A stretch of 64,000 bases of DNA from JAHEEL01 sp963785245 (lineage in GTDB: Bacteria; Actinomycetota; Acidimicrobiia; Spongiisociales; UBA5794): positions 248,001-312,000 of the forward strand of contig CAWAUO010000011.1 in NCBI GenBank assembly GCA_963785245.1, in the 5' to 3' direction. Below the pieces are notes generated by a model. The model worked only from the letters and a program-made list of their open reading frames with translations, was not told the origin of the DNA and did no database searches. Below are positions 34,353-43,751 of this stretch, piece after piece. The translations under genes were made by a program, and so were the position numbers. Each line of letters opens with the position of its first letter. The stretch's first letter is position 1.

Positions 34353-35723
34353 GTGGCAGAAACAGACTCGTCCACCGTGGAATGGGAGACGTTCCACCAA
34401 CAAGTACGCAGGCGTCTGACGCCGGCCGCCTGGCAGACATGGATCGAACCGCTCCACTCGAGCGTTGAGTCCGGGAGCCTTCGCCTCGTCGCTCCAACGG
34501 ACTTCCACTATCGCTGGGTCGGTGACCGCTACCTGCCGGCGCTCGAGGAAGCCGCAATGGACACCCTCGGCCTCGCCGTCGAACTCTCCGTGGTTCCAAC
34601 CGTCGTCGACCCGGATGCCGAACCGCCGGCAACCGCGCACGCCCGCCAGGTCTCGTTGCCCATTGACACGGAACAGCCGGCGCGCAGCCACATCAGCGAC
34701 CCGCGCCTCGTACCGAAGTACACCTTCGACAACTTCGTCGTCGGTCAGTCCAACCGGTTCTCCCACGCAGCAGCCCTCGCCGTCGCCGAACAACCGGGGA
34801 GCCACTACAACCCACTCTTCATCTACGCGAACGCCGGTCTTGGAAAGACGCACCTTCTCCATGCGGTCGGCCATCACCGCATCGAACTCGATCCCATGGC
34901 CGTCGTCCGGTATGTGTCATCCGAGCAGTTCTTCAACGAGTTCATCAACGGCATCCGCAGGAAGCGCATGAACGAGTTCAAGGATCGGTACCGCACGATC
35001 GATGTTCTCCTCCTCGATGACGTGCAGTTCTTCGAAGGGAAGGAACAGATCCTCGAAGAGTTCTTCCATACGTTCAACAGCCTCTACGAGTCCGGCAAGC
35101 AGGTCGTGATCAGCTCAGATCGGCACCCGAAACACCTCTCGACCCTCGAGGACCGGCTGCGAAGCCGTTTCGAGTGGGGTCTCCTCACCGACATCCAGAG
35201 CCCGGACGTGGAGACGCGGCTTGCAATCCTGCGCAGGAATGCGGACTTCGCGCCGACACCGGTGCCGGCGGATGTGATGAACTTCATCGCCGAGAACGTC
35301 CATCAGAACATCCGCGAGTTGGAGGGAGCCCTCACCCGGGTCACTGCATTCGCCTCGCTGACCGATGAGACGATCACCCTCACGATGGCCCGGGAGGTGC
35401 TTTCGGACATCGTTGCCACCAACCGGACGTCCCCCCTCACGGCTGAGCGCATCCTCCAGGCGACGGCAGACTTCTTCTCGACAAGCGTCGACGAGCTCAT
35501 CGGTCCGAGCCGTCGTCAGCCGCTGGCTCGGCATCGACAAATCGGGATGTACCTCTGCAGAGAGAACACCGACCTCTCCCTTCCGAAGATCGGAGCACAA
35601 TTTGGCGGCCGCGACCACACCACCGTGATCCACGCCGTCGACAAGATCAAGTCGCTCATGCAGACCGACAAGGACGTCTTTGACCAGGTCTCCACCCTCG
35701 GACAACGCCTGAGGACAACATGA
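34353..35723 (+). CDS. dnaA: Chromosomal replication initiator DnaA
   Basis: A 456-residue AAA+ initiator. Domain I (WETFHQQVRRRLTPAAWQTW) is followed by a linker and the ATPase core: Walker A ANAGLGKTHLLHAVG (about 159-173; the usual first Gly is Ala), Walker B VLLLDDVQFFEGK and sensor SSDRHPKHL. Domain IV binds DnaA boxes with GGRDHTTVIHAVDKI. It starts with GTG at 34353 and is flanked by DnaA boxes on both sides. Confidence 0.97.
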   Translation: MAETDSSTVEWETFHQQVRRRLTPAAWQTWIEPLHSSVESGSLRLVAPTDFHYRWVGDRYLPALEEAAMDTLGLAVELSVVPTVVDPDAEPPATAHARQVSLPIDTEQPARSHISDPRLVPKYTFDNFVVGQSNRFSHAAALAVAEQPGSHYNPLFIYANAGLGKTHLLHAVGHHRIELDPMAVVRYVSSEQFFNEFINGIRRKRMNEFKDRYRTIDVLLLDDVQFFEGKEQILEEFFHTFNSLYESGKQVVISSDRHPKHLSTLEDRLRSRFEWGLLTDIQSPDVETRLAILRRNADFAPTPVPADVMNFIAENVHQNIRELEGALTRVTAFASLTDETITLTMAREVLSDIVATNRTSPLTAERILQATADFFSTSVDELIGPSRRQPLARHRQIGMYLCRENTDLSLPKIGAQFGGRDHTTVIHAVDKIKSLMQTDKDVFDQVSTLGQRLRTT

Positions 35724-35909
35724 CGATTATCCCCACACTCCGCCGTGCTGATCGTGGGCCTGTTGAGTACCCTGTTCTTGTTCACAGACCATGTGGACGG
35801 AGAAACCGCTTCCCATCAATGATTTCCGGCCCTTCTCCACAATCCACACCGCCTACTACTACCGCTACCGTTTGAATGAGAACAATCAAGAAGCAGAGGA
35901 AGAAGAACT
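35724..35909. other. oriC: Origin of replication (oriC), dnaA-dnaN intergenic
   Basis: A 186-nt gap with several DnaA-box-like sites: TTATCCCCACA (35727-35737), TTGTTCACA (35778-35786), TGTGGACGG (35792-35800, reverse), TTCTCCACA (35833-35841) and CAATCCACA (35840-35848). A trio array and an AT-richer stretch follow, leading into dnaN. This is the usual actinobacterial oriC position. Confidence 0.82.
35833..35869 (+). promoter_or_regulatory. Basal unwinding element: DnaA boxes plus CTA trios
   Basis: Two adjoining DnaA boxes (35833-35848) are followed by a short GC stretch and then CTACTACTACCGCTACC (35853-35869). This matches the described order of DnaA box, GC-rich spacer and DnaA-trio repeats that direct strand opening in bacterial origins. 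The polarity is toward dnaN. Confidence 0.7.
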
Positions 35910-36989
35910 GTGCGTATCCGAGCCGAACGTGATGATCTGGCTGATGTTCTGACCCGGGCGGGCAGAGCCGTCGGAAGTCGATCACCCCTTCCGATTCTTC
36001 AGGGACTTCTGTGTGAAGTCGAAGGAGGGCGACTGACGGTCACAGGAACGGACAACGAAGTCACCGTCCGGACCTATCTCGAGGTGGAGGCGCTGGAGGA
36101 CGGTGCCACGGTCATCCCTGCGAAGCTCGCAGCCGATGCCGTGAGGAAACTCCCCATGGGCGCAGTCTCGATGACCGCTTCGGACGGCGAGGTCGAGATC
36201 ACCGGCAATGGGCCGCGGTTCCGCTTGCGTGAACTGAGCGTTGGCGACTTCCCGACGATTGATGACACGCTGCCCGCCGAGACCATCGACGTGGTAGGGG
36301 AGACGCTGGTGAAGGCGCTGAGCCAGGTCGGTATCGGAGCATCCGGCGACGAAGCGAGGCCGACCCTTACCGGTGTTCTGTTCGAGGAGAACGAGGGAGG
36401 GCTGAGACTCGTAGCCACGGATTCCTACCGACTTGCCGTGCGCGACGTGCTCGGCATCGGCGCCACGGGTTCGAAGCTGGTGCCCTATCGCGCACTGCGC
36501 GAACTCGGACGAACCATTGGTGATGGACCGATGAAGGTGGCGCTCGGGGACCGCGAGGCGGCATTCATCACGGAACAGGGTCGGCTCACGGCGCGCATCA
36601 TTGATGCTACGTTCCCGAAGTACCGGCAGCTGCTCCCGGACTCCTATCCGAATCGGCTCGAGGTTCCAAAGACGAGCCTCATGGATGCCGTGGCTCGCGC
36701 CGCGCTCGTGGCGGAGGACCACATCCCGGTCCGGCTCAACCTCCACGACGGCGGGATCGAGCTGAGCGTCATTCGTCAAGAAGTTGGCGAAGAGACCGAG
36801 CACATCGAGGGTGTCTATGAAGGCGAGGAGATGACGATTGCCTTCAACACGAGATACCTCACCGAGGGCGTCAACGCCATGGACTCGGACACGATCATTC
36901 TCGAGACGATCGATGCGTTGAAGCCGGGTCTGTTGCACGGTGAAGGAGACGAGGACTTCCGGTACCTGCTGATGCCGGTGCGCCTCTAG
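35910..36989 (+). CDS. dnaN: DNA polymerase III sliding clamp (beta subunit)
   Basis: A 359-residue clamp with three repeated domains. Typical stretches are SPLPILQGLLCEV, RFRLRELSVGDFPTI, VATDSYRLAVRD and the end YRYLLMPVRL-like FRYLLMPVRL. It tethers the polymerase to DNA. GTG start at 35910, directly after oriC. Confidence 0.96.
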   Translation: MRIRAERDDLADVLTRAGRAVGSRSPLPILQGLLCEVEGGRLTVTGTDNEVTVRTYLEVEALEDGATVIPAKLAADAVRKLPMGAVSMTASDGEVEITGNGPRFRLRELSVGDFPTIDDTLPAETIDVVGETLVKALSQVGIGASGDEARPTLTGVLFEENEGGLRLVATDSYRLAVRDVLGIGATGSKLVPYRALRELGRTIGDGPMKVALGDREAAFITEQGRLTARIIDATFPKYRQLLPDSYPNRLEVPKTSLMDAVARAALVAEDHIPVRLNLHDGGIELSVIRQEVGEETEHIEGVYEGEEMTIAFNTRYLTEGVNAMDSDTIILETIDALKPGLLHGEGDEDFRYLLMPVRL

Positions 36990-37011
36990 ACGAAGCCCGC
37001 CACCACCGAAA

Positions 37012-37027
37012 GGCGGAGGAATCCGCC
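37012..37027 (+). other. Small GNRA-loop hairpin between dnaN and recF
   Basis: GGCGGA-GGAA-TCCGCC forms a 6-bp stem with a GGAA tetraloop just before the recF ribosome binding site (GGAGG). It could affect recF translation; no further evidence. Confidence 0.4.
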
Positions 37028-37039
37028 CGGAGGCGAACG

Positions 37040-38122
37040 ATGTACCTTTCCTGGCTCGAACTCACCGACACGCGTTGCTATGAGAAGCTGCGATTTGAAC
37101 CGGTGGAGGGCGTCAACATCCTTGTTGGGAACAACGGCGCCGGCAAGACCAGCATTCTCGAAGCAGCCGCCTACCTCGGGCTCCTGAAGTCCTTCCGCGG
37201 CACCCCCGACGATGCGATCGTGAAGAATGGCGCCGAACAGGCCGTCATCCGGGGGGAGTTCGTGACTCCGTCGGGAACCACCAGAGTCGAGGTCGTGATC
37301 CCGCGGTCGGGCCGGCGCCGGATCCTCGTCAATGGCAAACGGCCCCAACGAAATCGGGACGTTCTGGCGCAGATCCCCGTCGTGGCGTTCCAACCCGACG
37401 ATCTCGATATCGTCAAGCGAGGACCGGGGCTGCGGCGCGGCTACCTCGACGACCTCGCTGCGCAACTCTGGCCCCAGGCCGGGGCTGATCAGCAGGACTA
37501 CGACCGTGCGGTCCGCCAGCGCAACTCACTGTTGAAACAGGAGGGGAGACGAGCTGATTCGATCACGCTCGACGTCTGGGACGACCGTGTCGCTCTGTCC
37601 GGGGCCGCAGTGTTCGACCATCGGCGCCGCGTGCTCGAGACCCTGGACGGCGCTCTTGGGGAGGCCTACCGCCTCGTCGGGGAGCGCGGCGGGCTGACTT
37701 GGGAGTACGCGGCAAACTGGGGGGCGACGATCGATCGCGGGGGAGGGGCTGAGCGTCTGCGCGATATTCTTCTCGAGCGGCGCCAACGAGATCAAGATCA
37801 GCGGACAACCAGCGCCGGTCCGCACCGCGACGATCCGGTCCTGGTCATCGACGGCCGACCGGCCCGCACCATGGCCAGCCAAGGTGAGCAGCGCACCGTC
37901 GCCCTGGCGTTGCGCGTCGCGGCGTACCGCGTGCTGAGCCAACATCGGCCTTCGATGCCGCTGCTGCTGCTCGACGACGTGTTCTCCGAACTCGACCCGG
38001 CGCACGCCGCCGGCGTGATGACGCTCCTGGACGCCGGCCAGGTTCTTGTCACAAGCGCGAGAGATGATGAGGTCCCGACAACCGGTCGGCGATGGAACGT
38101 CGACCAGAGGACCGTGACATGA
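37040..38122 (+). CDS. recF: DNA replication and repair protein RecF
   Basis: A 360-residue SMC-like ATPase: N-terminal Walker A VGNNGAGKTSILEA (about 30-43), signature-like SQGEQRTVALALRVA and Walker B LLLLDDVFSELD (about 311-322). It helps load RecA at gaps. It lies between dnaN and the dciA-type gene, overlapping the latter by 4 nt (ATGA). Confidence 0.95.
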   Translation: MYLSWLELTDTRCYEKLRFEPVEGVNILVGNNGAGKTSILEAAAYLGLLKSFRGTPDDAIVKNGAEQAVIRGEFVTPSGTTRVEVVIPRSGRRRILVNGKRPQRNRDVLAQIPVVAFQPDDLDIVKRGPGLRRGYLDDLAAQLWPQAGADQQDYDRAVRQRNSLLKQEGRRADSITLDVWDDRVALSGAAVFDHRRRVLETLDGALGEAYRLVGERGGLTWEYAANWGATIDRGGGAERLRDILLERRQRDQDQRTTSAGPHRDDPVLVIDGRPARTMASQGEQRTVALALRVAAYRVLSQHRPSMPLLLLDDVFSELDPAHAAGVMTLLDAGQVLVTSARDDEVPTTGRRWNVDQRTVT

Positions 38123-38469
38123 CCAGAGCGAACTACTACCGGTCAGGACCGCAACGCAAGGATCCGGCGGTGATCGACGACCTCCTCGGGTCCATCGTCG
38201 AACAAGCCGGAGCCAGCCGCGACCTTGGGATCTCAGATCTCGTTGCGACTTGGGATGAGGTCGTGTCTGAGCGCTGGCAGGGTCGCTCCCGGCCGATCGG
38301 GGTGCGGGAACAGACCCTCCTCATTGAAGTGCCGGACGGGTCCGCAGCAAGCCTCCTGCGATACGATGTTGCCGAGCTGCTCCGCCGAATTTCGGACCGC
38401 TACGGCCCGGATCTCGTGCGGGATATCCGGTTCCGTGTCCAGGGAGACGATCGTGGCGGAAAGCCTTGA
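38119..38469 (+). CDS. DciA-like DUF721 protein
   Basis: A 116-residue protein with a DUF721 core: LGISDLVATWDEVVSERW, PIGVREQTLLIEVPDGSAAS and LRYDVAELLRRISDRYG. DUF721 proteins include DciA, the replicative helicase operator of bacteria that lack DnaC/DnaI, and the position after recF is the usual actinobacterial one. The ATG overlaps the recF stop. Confidence 0.88.
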   Translation: MTRANYYRSGPQRKDPAVIDDLLGSIVEQAGASRDLGISDLVATWDEVVSERWQGRSRPIGVREQTLLIEVPDGSAASLLRYDVAELLRRISDRYGPDLVRDIRFRVQGDDRGGKP

Positions 38470-38560
38470 AATGAAAGAGGTTCCCGCCGGAATCGGCTAT
38501 GATTACAACGGTGTCAGTAGCCCCCACTGAGCGCCTCCGGGGGCCAGCCTAAGGAGTCCT

Positions 38561-40486
38561 GTGAGCACGACAAAACGCGGCCAGAACGCGTCATATGAAG
38601 CAAAGGACATCAAAGTCCTCGAGGGCCTCGAAGCGGTCCGACGGCGACCCGCGATGTACATCGGGTCGACGGGGCCGAGGGGTCTCCATCACCTCATTTG
38701 GGAGGTCGTCGACAACTCGGTGGACGAGGCGATGGCCGGCTTCTGCACAAGGGTCGAGGTGGCGCTCCTCGCAGACGGCGGCGTGCGTGTCCGGGACAAC
38801 GGTCGCGGCATTCCGGTGCTCAAGCATCCGAAGACGAAGCAGTCGGCGCTGACGACCGTTATGACGACGCTCCACGCCGGTGGGAAGTTCGAGGCCGGCG
38901 CCTACACCGTCTCGGGCGGTCTCCATGGGGTGGGCATCTCCGTGGTGAATGCCCTGTCGACACGCGTTGATGTCGATGTTGTTCGTGACGGTCATCACTG
39001 GTCGCAAACCTACGAGTACGGCGTCCCAACCGGGCCCGTCAAGAAGGGTGCGACGGCGAAGCGGACCGGAACCCAGATCGTGTTCTGGGCCGATCCGGAG
39101 ATCTTCGTCGAAGGTCTCGAGTATTCGTCCAAGACCGTGATGAGCCGCCTGCGCGAGATGGCGTTCCTCAACAAGGGTCTTGAGATCCGATTCCGCGATG
39201 AGCGGTCCGAACCGCCGGTCGAAGAGACCTTCAAATACTCCGGCGGCCTCGTCGACTTCGTCAAGCATCTCAACGCGAACCGCGAACCGATTCATCGACA
39301 GATCGCCTACTTCGAAGAGACGACCGCCGATGCAGAAGTAGCGGTTGCGATGCAGTGGACCGGCTCCTACCGGGAGACGATCCTGAGCTTCGCCAACAAC
39401 ATCAACACGCACGAAGGGGGAACCCACGAAGAGGGGTTCCGGACGGCACTCACGCGATCGATCAACGAGTTCGCCCGCGGTCGCAACCTCCTCAAGGAGA
39501 AGGATCCGAACCTCTCGGGAGAAGACGTGCGCGAGGGGCTCACCGTCGTGATCTCGGCGAAGGTCCGTCAACCCCAGTTCGAGGGGCAGACGAAGACGAA
39601 GCTCGGAAACACCGAGGTTCGTTCGTTCGTCCAGAAGGCCCTGAACCAGGCCATTCCCGAGTGGCTCGAACGGAACCCGGGGGATGCCCGGCGCATTGCC
39701 GACAAGTCATCCCAGGCTGCCAGGGCCCGGATGGCTGCCCGCCAGGCCCGCGACCTCACCAGGAGGAAGAGTCTTCTCGAGTCCGCAGGGCTCCCCGGCA
39801 AGCTCTCCGACTGTTCGTCGAAGGAACCCGAGCGCAGCGAGTTGTTCATCGTTGAGGGGGACTCTGCTGGCGGATCAGCGAAGCAGGCCAGGAACAGCGA
39901 GTTCCAGGCGATTCTCCCGATCCGGGGAAAGATCATCAACGTCGAGAAGAACCGCCTGGCGCGGGTGCTCCAGAACAACGAGATCCAGTCGCTGATCACC
40001 GGCATCGGAACCGGCATCGGTGACGAGTTCGACATCAGCAAGGCTCGCTATCACAAGATCGTGATCCTCACCGACGCCGACGTCGACGGAGCCCACATTC
40101 GGACGCTGCTCCTGACGTTCTTCTTCCGGCACATGCCGCAACTTATCGAAGTCGGGTTCGTGTATATCGCCCAACCGCCGCTGTACAGCGTCAAGGTCGG
40201 GTCAAAGACGACATGGATCCAGGACGACGCGGGGCTCGACGAGATCAAGGCACAGCTCGCAGGGAAGAAGCTGAACATCCAGCGGTTCAAGGGCCTCGGT
40301 GAGATGAACGCCGAGGAACTCTGGGATACCACGATGGACCCGGACCGGCGGGTGCTGCTCCAGGTCGGTCTGGATGATCAATTCTCCGCCGAAGAGACGT
40401 TCTCGACCCTGATGGGAACGGACGTCGAAGCCCGCCGAACCTTTATCCAGCAGAACGCCAAAGACGTTCGATTCCTCGACATCTAG
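38561..40486 (+). CDS. gyrB: DNA gyrase subunit B
   Basis: A 641-residue ATPase subunit of gyrase. The GHKL ATP site (HHLIWEVVDNSVDEAMAG, VRDNGRGIPV and GGLHGVGISVVNAL) is N-terminal; the TOPRIM metal site has FIVEGDSAGGSAKQARN and LTDADVDGAHI; the C terminus has IQRFKGLGEMN. GTG start after AAGGAG. The upstream gap (38470-38560) holds a GGCTATGAT extended -10-like sequence and a GCCCCC/GGGGGC hairpin. Confidence 0.97.
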   Translation: MSTTKRGQNASYEAKDIKVLEGLEAVRRRPAMYIGSTGPRGLHHLIWEVVDNSVDEAMAGFCTRVEVALLADGGVRVRDNGRGIPVLKHPKTKQSALTTVMTTLHAGGKFEAGAYTVSGGLHGVGISVVNALSTRVDVDVVRDGHHWSQTYEYGVPTGPVKKGATAKRTGTQIVFWADPEIFVEGLEYSSKTVMSRLREMAFLNKGLEIRFRDERSEPPVEETFKYSGGLVDFVKHLNANREPIHRQIAYFEETTADAEVAVAMQWTGSYRETILSFANNINTHEGGTHEEGFRTALTRSINEFARGRNLLKEKDPNLSGEDVREGLTVVISAKVRQPQFEGQTKTKLGNTEVRSFVQKALNQAIPEWLERNPGDARRIADKSSQAARARMAARQARDLTRRKSLLESAGLPGKLSDCSSKEPERSELFIVEGDSAGGSAKQARNSEFQAILPIRGKIINVEKNRLARVLQNNEIQSLITGIGTGIGDEFDISKARYHKIVILTDADVDGAHIRTLLLTFFFRHMPQLIEVGFVYIAQPPLYSVKVGSKTTWIQDDAGLDEIKAQLAGKKLNIQRFKGLGEMNAEELWDTTMDPDRRVLLQVGLDDQFSAEETFSTLMGTDVEARRTFIQQNAKDVRFLDI

Positions 40487-40495
40487 GGACCCCGA

Positions 40496-42931
40496 ATGCC
40501 GAACGAAGATCAAACCAGCAGGGTTCTGCCCATCGACATCGAGTCGGAGATGCAGGACTCGTTCCTGGAGTACGCGATGTCGGTCATCGTGTCGCGCGCG
40601 TTGCCAGATGTGCGTGATGGGCTGAAGCCGGTCCACCGACGCATCCTATTCGCCATGCACGACGCGGGGATTCGTCCCGGCACGCCATTCCGCAAGTCCG
40701 CTCGCGTGGTTGGCGATGTGGTCGGTTGGTTCCACCCGCACTCACCGGAGGCCGTCTACGACTCGATGGTTCGCCTCGGTCAGGACTTCTCGCTGAGGGC
40801 TCCGCTGATCCAGCCACAGGGCAACTTCGGCACCGTCGACGATCCCCCGGCAGCGATGCGCTACACCGAGGCGCGGATGGCGCCGATTGCTGCATTCCTG
40901 CTCGAAGGGATCGATGAGGACACAGTCGACTGGACCTCCAACTACTCCGGTGAGCGCGAGGAGCCGGCCGTTCTCCCGGCGAGGTTTCCAAACCTCCTCG
41001 TCAACGGGTCGACGGGCATCGCGGTCGGCATGGCCACGAACATTCCACCGCACAACCTCGCCGAGGTGGTCGACGCCGTCTTGTACGGCCTCGACCATCC
41101 GGAGGCGACCGTCGAAGACCTGTCCGAGTTCGTCCAGGGCCCTGACTTCCCGACGGGCGCCTACATCGTCGGTATGTCCGGAGTGAAGCAGGCGCTGGCC
41201 ACCGGCCGCGGGTCCGTCAAGATGCGCGCGGTCACCGACATCGTCGAGACGAAGGCCGGGCGGATGGCGATCGTGGCCACCGAGATCCCGTATCAGGTCT
41301 CTCGCGATCGGATCATGGCGAAGACTGCCGACCTGGTCCGAGCCAAGACCATCGTGGGCATCGCTGACCTTCGTGACGAGTCCGACCGCGACGGCACCCG
41401 CCTCGTCGTCGAACTGAAGAAGGACGCCAACCCGCAGGTGGTGCTGAACCTGCTGTTCAAGCACACCCAACTCGAGGAGAACTTCTCGGTCAACCAGATC
41501 GCCCTCGTCGACGGCGTGCCAAGGACACTCAACCTCGCCGAGATGGTCCACTACTACATCGCTCATCAGCTCGAGGTCATCGAGCGACGGAGTCGCTTCC
41601 GGCTCGCCAAGGCCGAAGCCAGAGCACATATCGTCGAGGGACTTCTCATCGCTCTCGACAACATCGACGAGGTGGTCGAGATCATCAGGTCATCTGAGGA
41701 CGTCGGTGCGGCGCGTGCAGCGTTGATGGAGCGGTTCTCCCTCAGCGAGATCCAGGCCAACCACATCCTCGACATGCCGCTCCGGCGCCTCACGGCGCTC
41801 GAGACCGGCAAGCTCCGCGAGGAGTATGAGCAGTTGCAGACGCTGATCGCCGAACTCGAGGCACTGCTGGCGAGCGAAGAGAAGCGTCGTGTCCTCGTCG
41901 CTGAGGAACTCACGGTCATTCGCGACAAGTTCGGGAACGAGCGTCGCAGCCGCATCATTCCGGACCTCGGAGAGATGTCGCTCGAGGACCTCATCGCAGA
42001 TGAGGAACTGGTCGTGACCGTTTCCGGCGCCGGGTACATCAAGTCGGTGCTCGCCAAGACCTACCGGACGCAGGGGCGCGGCGGACGAGGGGTGCGTGGT
42101 GCAACGCTACGCGAGGATGACATTGTCGAACACGTTATCCACACCTCCGCTCACGCCTACCTGCTCATCTTCACGAATCGGGGCAAGGTCTACCGGATCC
42201 GTGCCCATGAGATCCCGCGCAAGGATCGCAACGCCAAGGGCGTGCTCATACAGTCGGTGCTGCCGCTGGATCCGGACGAGATCATCGAGGCCGTCATCGA
42301 CACGCGTGACTATGCCGCCTTCAAGTACCTCGTGATGTTCACGAAGCAGGGACAGGTCAAGAAGTCGGAGTTCAGTGCCTACGACTCGCGCAACCAGGTG
42401 CTGGTCGCCATCAAGCTGCAGGAAGGCGACGAAGTCGTCGACGTGCGGGCTACCAACGGCGACAGCGACCTGCTGATGTTCTCGAGGAATGGTCAGGGCA
42501 TCCGCTTCGCGGAGTCCGACGTGCGGCCGCTCGGGCGGGCATCGCAAGGTGTTCGCGGTCTCCGACTGCGTGACGGCGATGAGGTGGTCGCCGGGACGAT
42601 GGCCGAGGAGGGTGCCGATGTGCTGCTCCTCACCGACGGCGGCTATGGGAAGCGCACCAAGATGGACTTGTTCCGGCGCCAGGGGCGGGGCGGCATGGGC
42701 GTCAAGGCCATGAAGCTCACCAAGGTGCGGGGATCGATGGTTGCTGCGCTGGCGGTGAGTCAGGACGATCAGGTCTTCATGATCTCCTCGGACGGCATCG
42801 TCATCAGACAGGGAGTCAGCGATATCAGCCGGCAGCGGCGAGAGTCGACCGGCGTCAAGGTTGTCAACCTCGACGGTGATGCAAGCCTCTCTGCCGTAGC
42901 CCTCGTCCCTCAGAACGAAGAAGACGAGTAG
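40496..42931 (+). CDS. gyrA: DNA gyrase subunit A with unusual quinolone-pocket sequence
   Basis: An 811-residue breakage-reunion subunit. Catalytic Tyr is residue 123 (AMRYTEARM), and the C-terminal domain has a GyrA box variant QGRGGRGVRG near residue 525 and six-bladed propeller repeats. The conserved HPHGDS motif of helix 4 reads HPHSPE (residues 80-85), so Gly81, Asp82 and Ser83 (E. coli numbers) are all changed. The next loop, normally DGQGNFGSIDGD, reads QPQGNFGTVDDP and is one residue shorter. It lies 9 nt after gyrB. Confidence 0.96.
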   Translation: MPNEDQTSRVLPIDIESEMQDSFLEYAMSVIVSRALPDVRDGLKPVHRRILFAMHDAGIRPGTPFRKSARVVGDVVGWFHPHSPEAVYDSMVRLGQDFSLRAPLIQPQGNFGTVDDPPAAMRYTEARMAPIAAFLLEGIDEDTVDWTSNYSGEREEPAVLPARFPNLLVNGSTGIAVGMATNIPPHNLAEVVDAVLYGLDHPEATVEDLSEFVQGPDFPTGAYIVGMSGVKQALATGRGSVKMRAVTDIVETKAGRMAIVATEIPYQVSRDRIMAKTADLVRAKTIVGIADLRDESDRDGTRLVVELKKDANPQVVLNLLFKHTQLEENFSVNQIALVDGVPRTLNLAEMVHYYIAHQLEVIERRSRFRLAKAEARAHIVEGLLIALDNIDEVVEIIRSSEDVGAARAALMERFSLSEIQANHILDMPLRRLTALETGKLREEYEQLQTLIAELEALLASEEKRRVLVAEELTVIRDKFGNERRSRIIPDLGEMSLEDLIADEELVVTVSGAGYIKSVLAKTYRTQGRGGRGVRGATLREDDIVEHVIHTSAHAYLLIFTNRGKVYRIRAHEIPRKDRNAKGVLIQSVLPLDPDEIIEAVIDTRDYAAFKYLVMFTKQGQVKKSEFSAYDSRNQVLVAIKLQEGDEVVDVRATNGDSDLLMFSRNGQGIRFAESDVRPLGRASQGVRGLRLRDGDEVVAGTMAEEGADVLLLTDGGYGKRTKMDLFRRQGRGGMGVKAMKLTKVRGSMVAALAVSQDDQVFMISSDGIVIRQGVSDISRQRRESTGVKVVNLDGDASLSAVALVPQNEEDE

Positions 42932-42965
42932 CGCGCTCGGCCGCCACGTCGCCTCCCCGGACCGC

Positions 42966-43068
42966 ACGTTCGCCTCTCGCACGAAGTGGGGGAGGTGCGA
43001 GCACCGACCGCTAGGCCGGAGCGCAGCGGAGGGGGCTTTGGGAGCCTGCATCGCGACGATGAGGCCTG
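42966..43068 (-). repeat. Dispersed intergenic repeat, copy B
   Basis: Inverted copy of 2770-2875; the 33-nt core at 43008-43040 is identical. A partial relative of its hairpin end recurs at 43113-43147. The whole 340-nt gap between gyrA and the DUF3566 gene has no gene and is mostly repeat; an AGTCGCC-type remnant (reverse) is at about 43211-43226. Confidence 0.75.
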
Positions 43069-43271
43069 GCGTGTGGTGAGAACCCCCTGTGCGATCGAGC
43101 AGCCGCTCGATCGCCTCTCCCCCACTACGTTGTAGGGGAGACGAAGATCGCGCCCTCCCCGTTTCTTGTGTCGTCCTGATTCGCACCACCCAGGCCGATC
43201 GACAATCTTGCTGGCGACTGGGGACTCAACCAAACCTCTGGCTATTCATCCCCGGTTCCTACACTCGCCTC

Positions 43272-43751
43272 ATGGCTGTTCGGCGTGTGCGGCGGGTCAT
43301 TCGGAAGATCGATCCGTGGACGGTGCTCAAGGTCTCCCTCTTGCTCAACGCGATTGGTGCCCTCATCTTCGTCCTCGGGGTCTGGGTCTCATGGTCGCTG
43401 GCCGTCCAACGAGGCATCCCCGAGAAGGCGACGGAGTTCTTCGACAACTTCTCGCTCGTCTTCACGGCAAACGGTGAGCTCTACTTCCGCGCCGTGCTCT
43501 TTGCGGCCGTGGTGCTCTACGCGACGATGACGGGGCTCATGACGCTTGGCGCCGTCCTCTACAACCTGATTTCCGACGTTGTGGGAGGCGTCGAACTCAT
43601 CGTTCTCGAGGAGACCTACATCGTGCCGGCACCGAGGACGGCTCCCGTGCGTCCTGCCGTCCATACTTCGACGAACGGGGTGAGCGTGTCAACGAAGACC
43701 GAGCCGGTCGTTGTTCCCGTTGATCCAACCCCTCCCGCTAACGATTCCTGA
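43272..43751 (+). CDS. DUF3566 transmembrane protein
   Basis: A 159-residue protein with two spans (about 18-42 and 68-95) and a proline/threonine-rich tail. The RRVIRKIDPWTVLKVSLLL start and the amphipathic YNLISDVVGGVELIVLEE are typical of DUF3566, a family encoded just after gyrA in Actinomycetota. Function unknown. Its stop directly abuts that of the next, convergent gene. Confidence 0.9.
   Translation: MAVRRVRRVIRKIDPWTVLKVSLLLNAIGALIFVLGVWVSWSLAVQRGIPEKATEFFDNFSLVFTANGELYFRAVLFAAVVLYATMTGLMTLGAVLYNLISDVVGGVELIVLEETYIVPAPRTAPVRPAVHTSTNGVSVSTKTEPVVVPVDPTPPANDS

Noticed and set aside
42107..43189. 360-codon minus-strand frame at the end of gyrA
   Set aside because: Mostly antisense to gyrA and then through the dispersed repeat; no recognisable motif.
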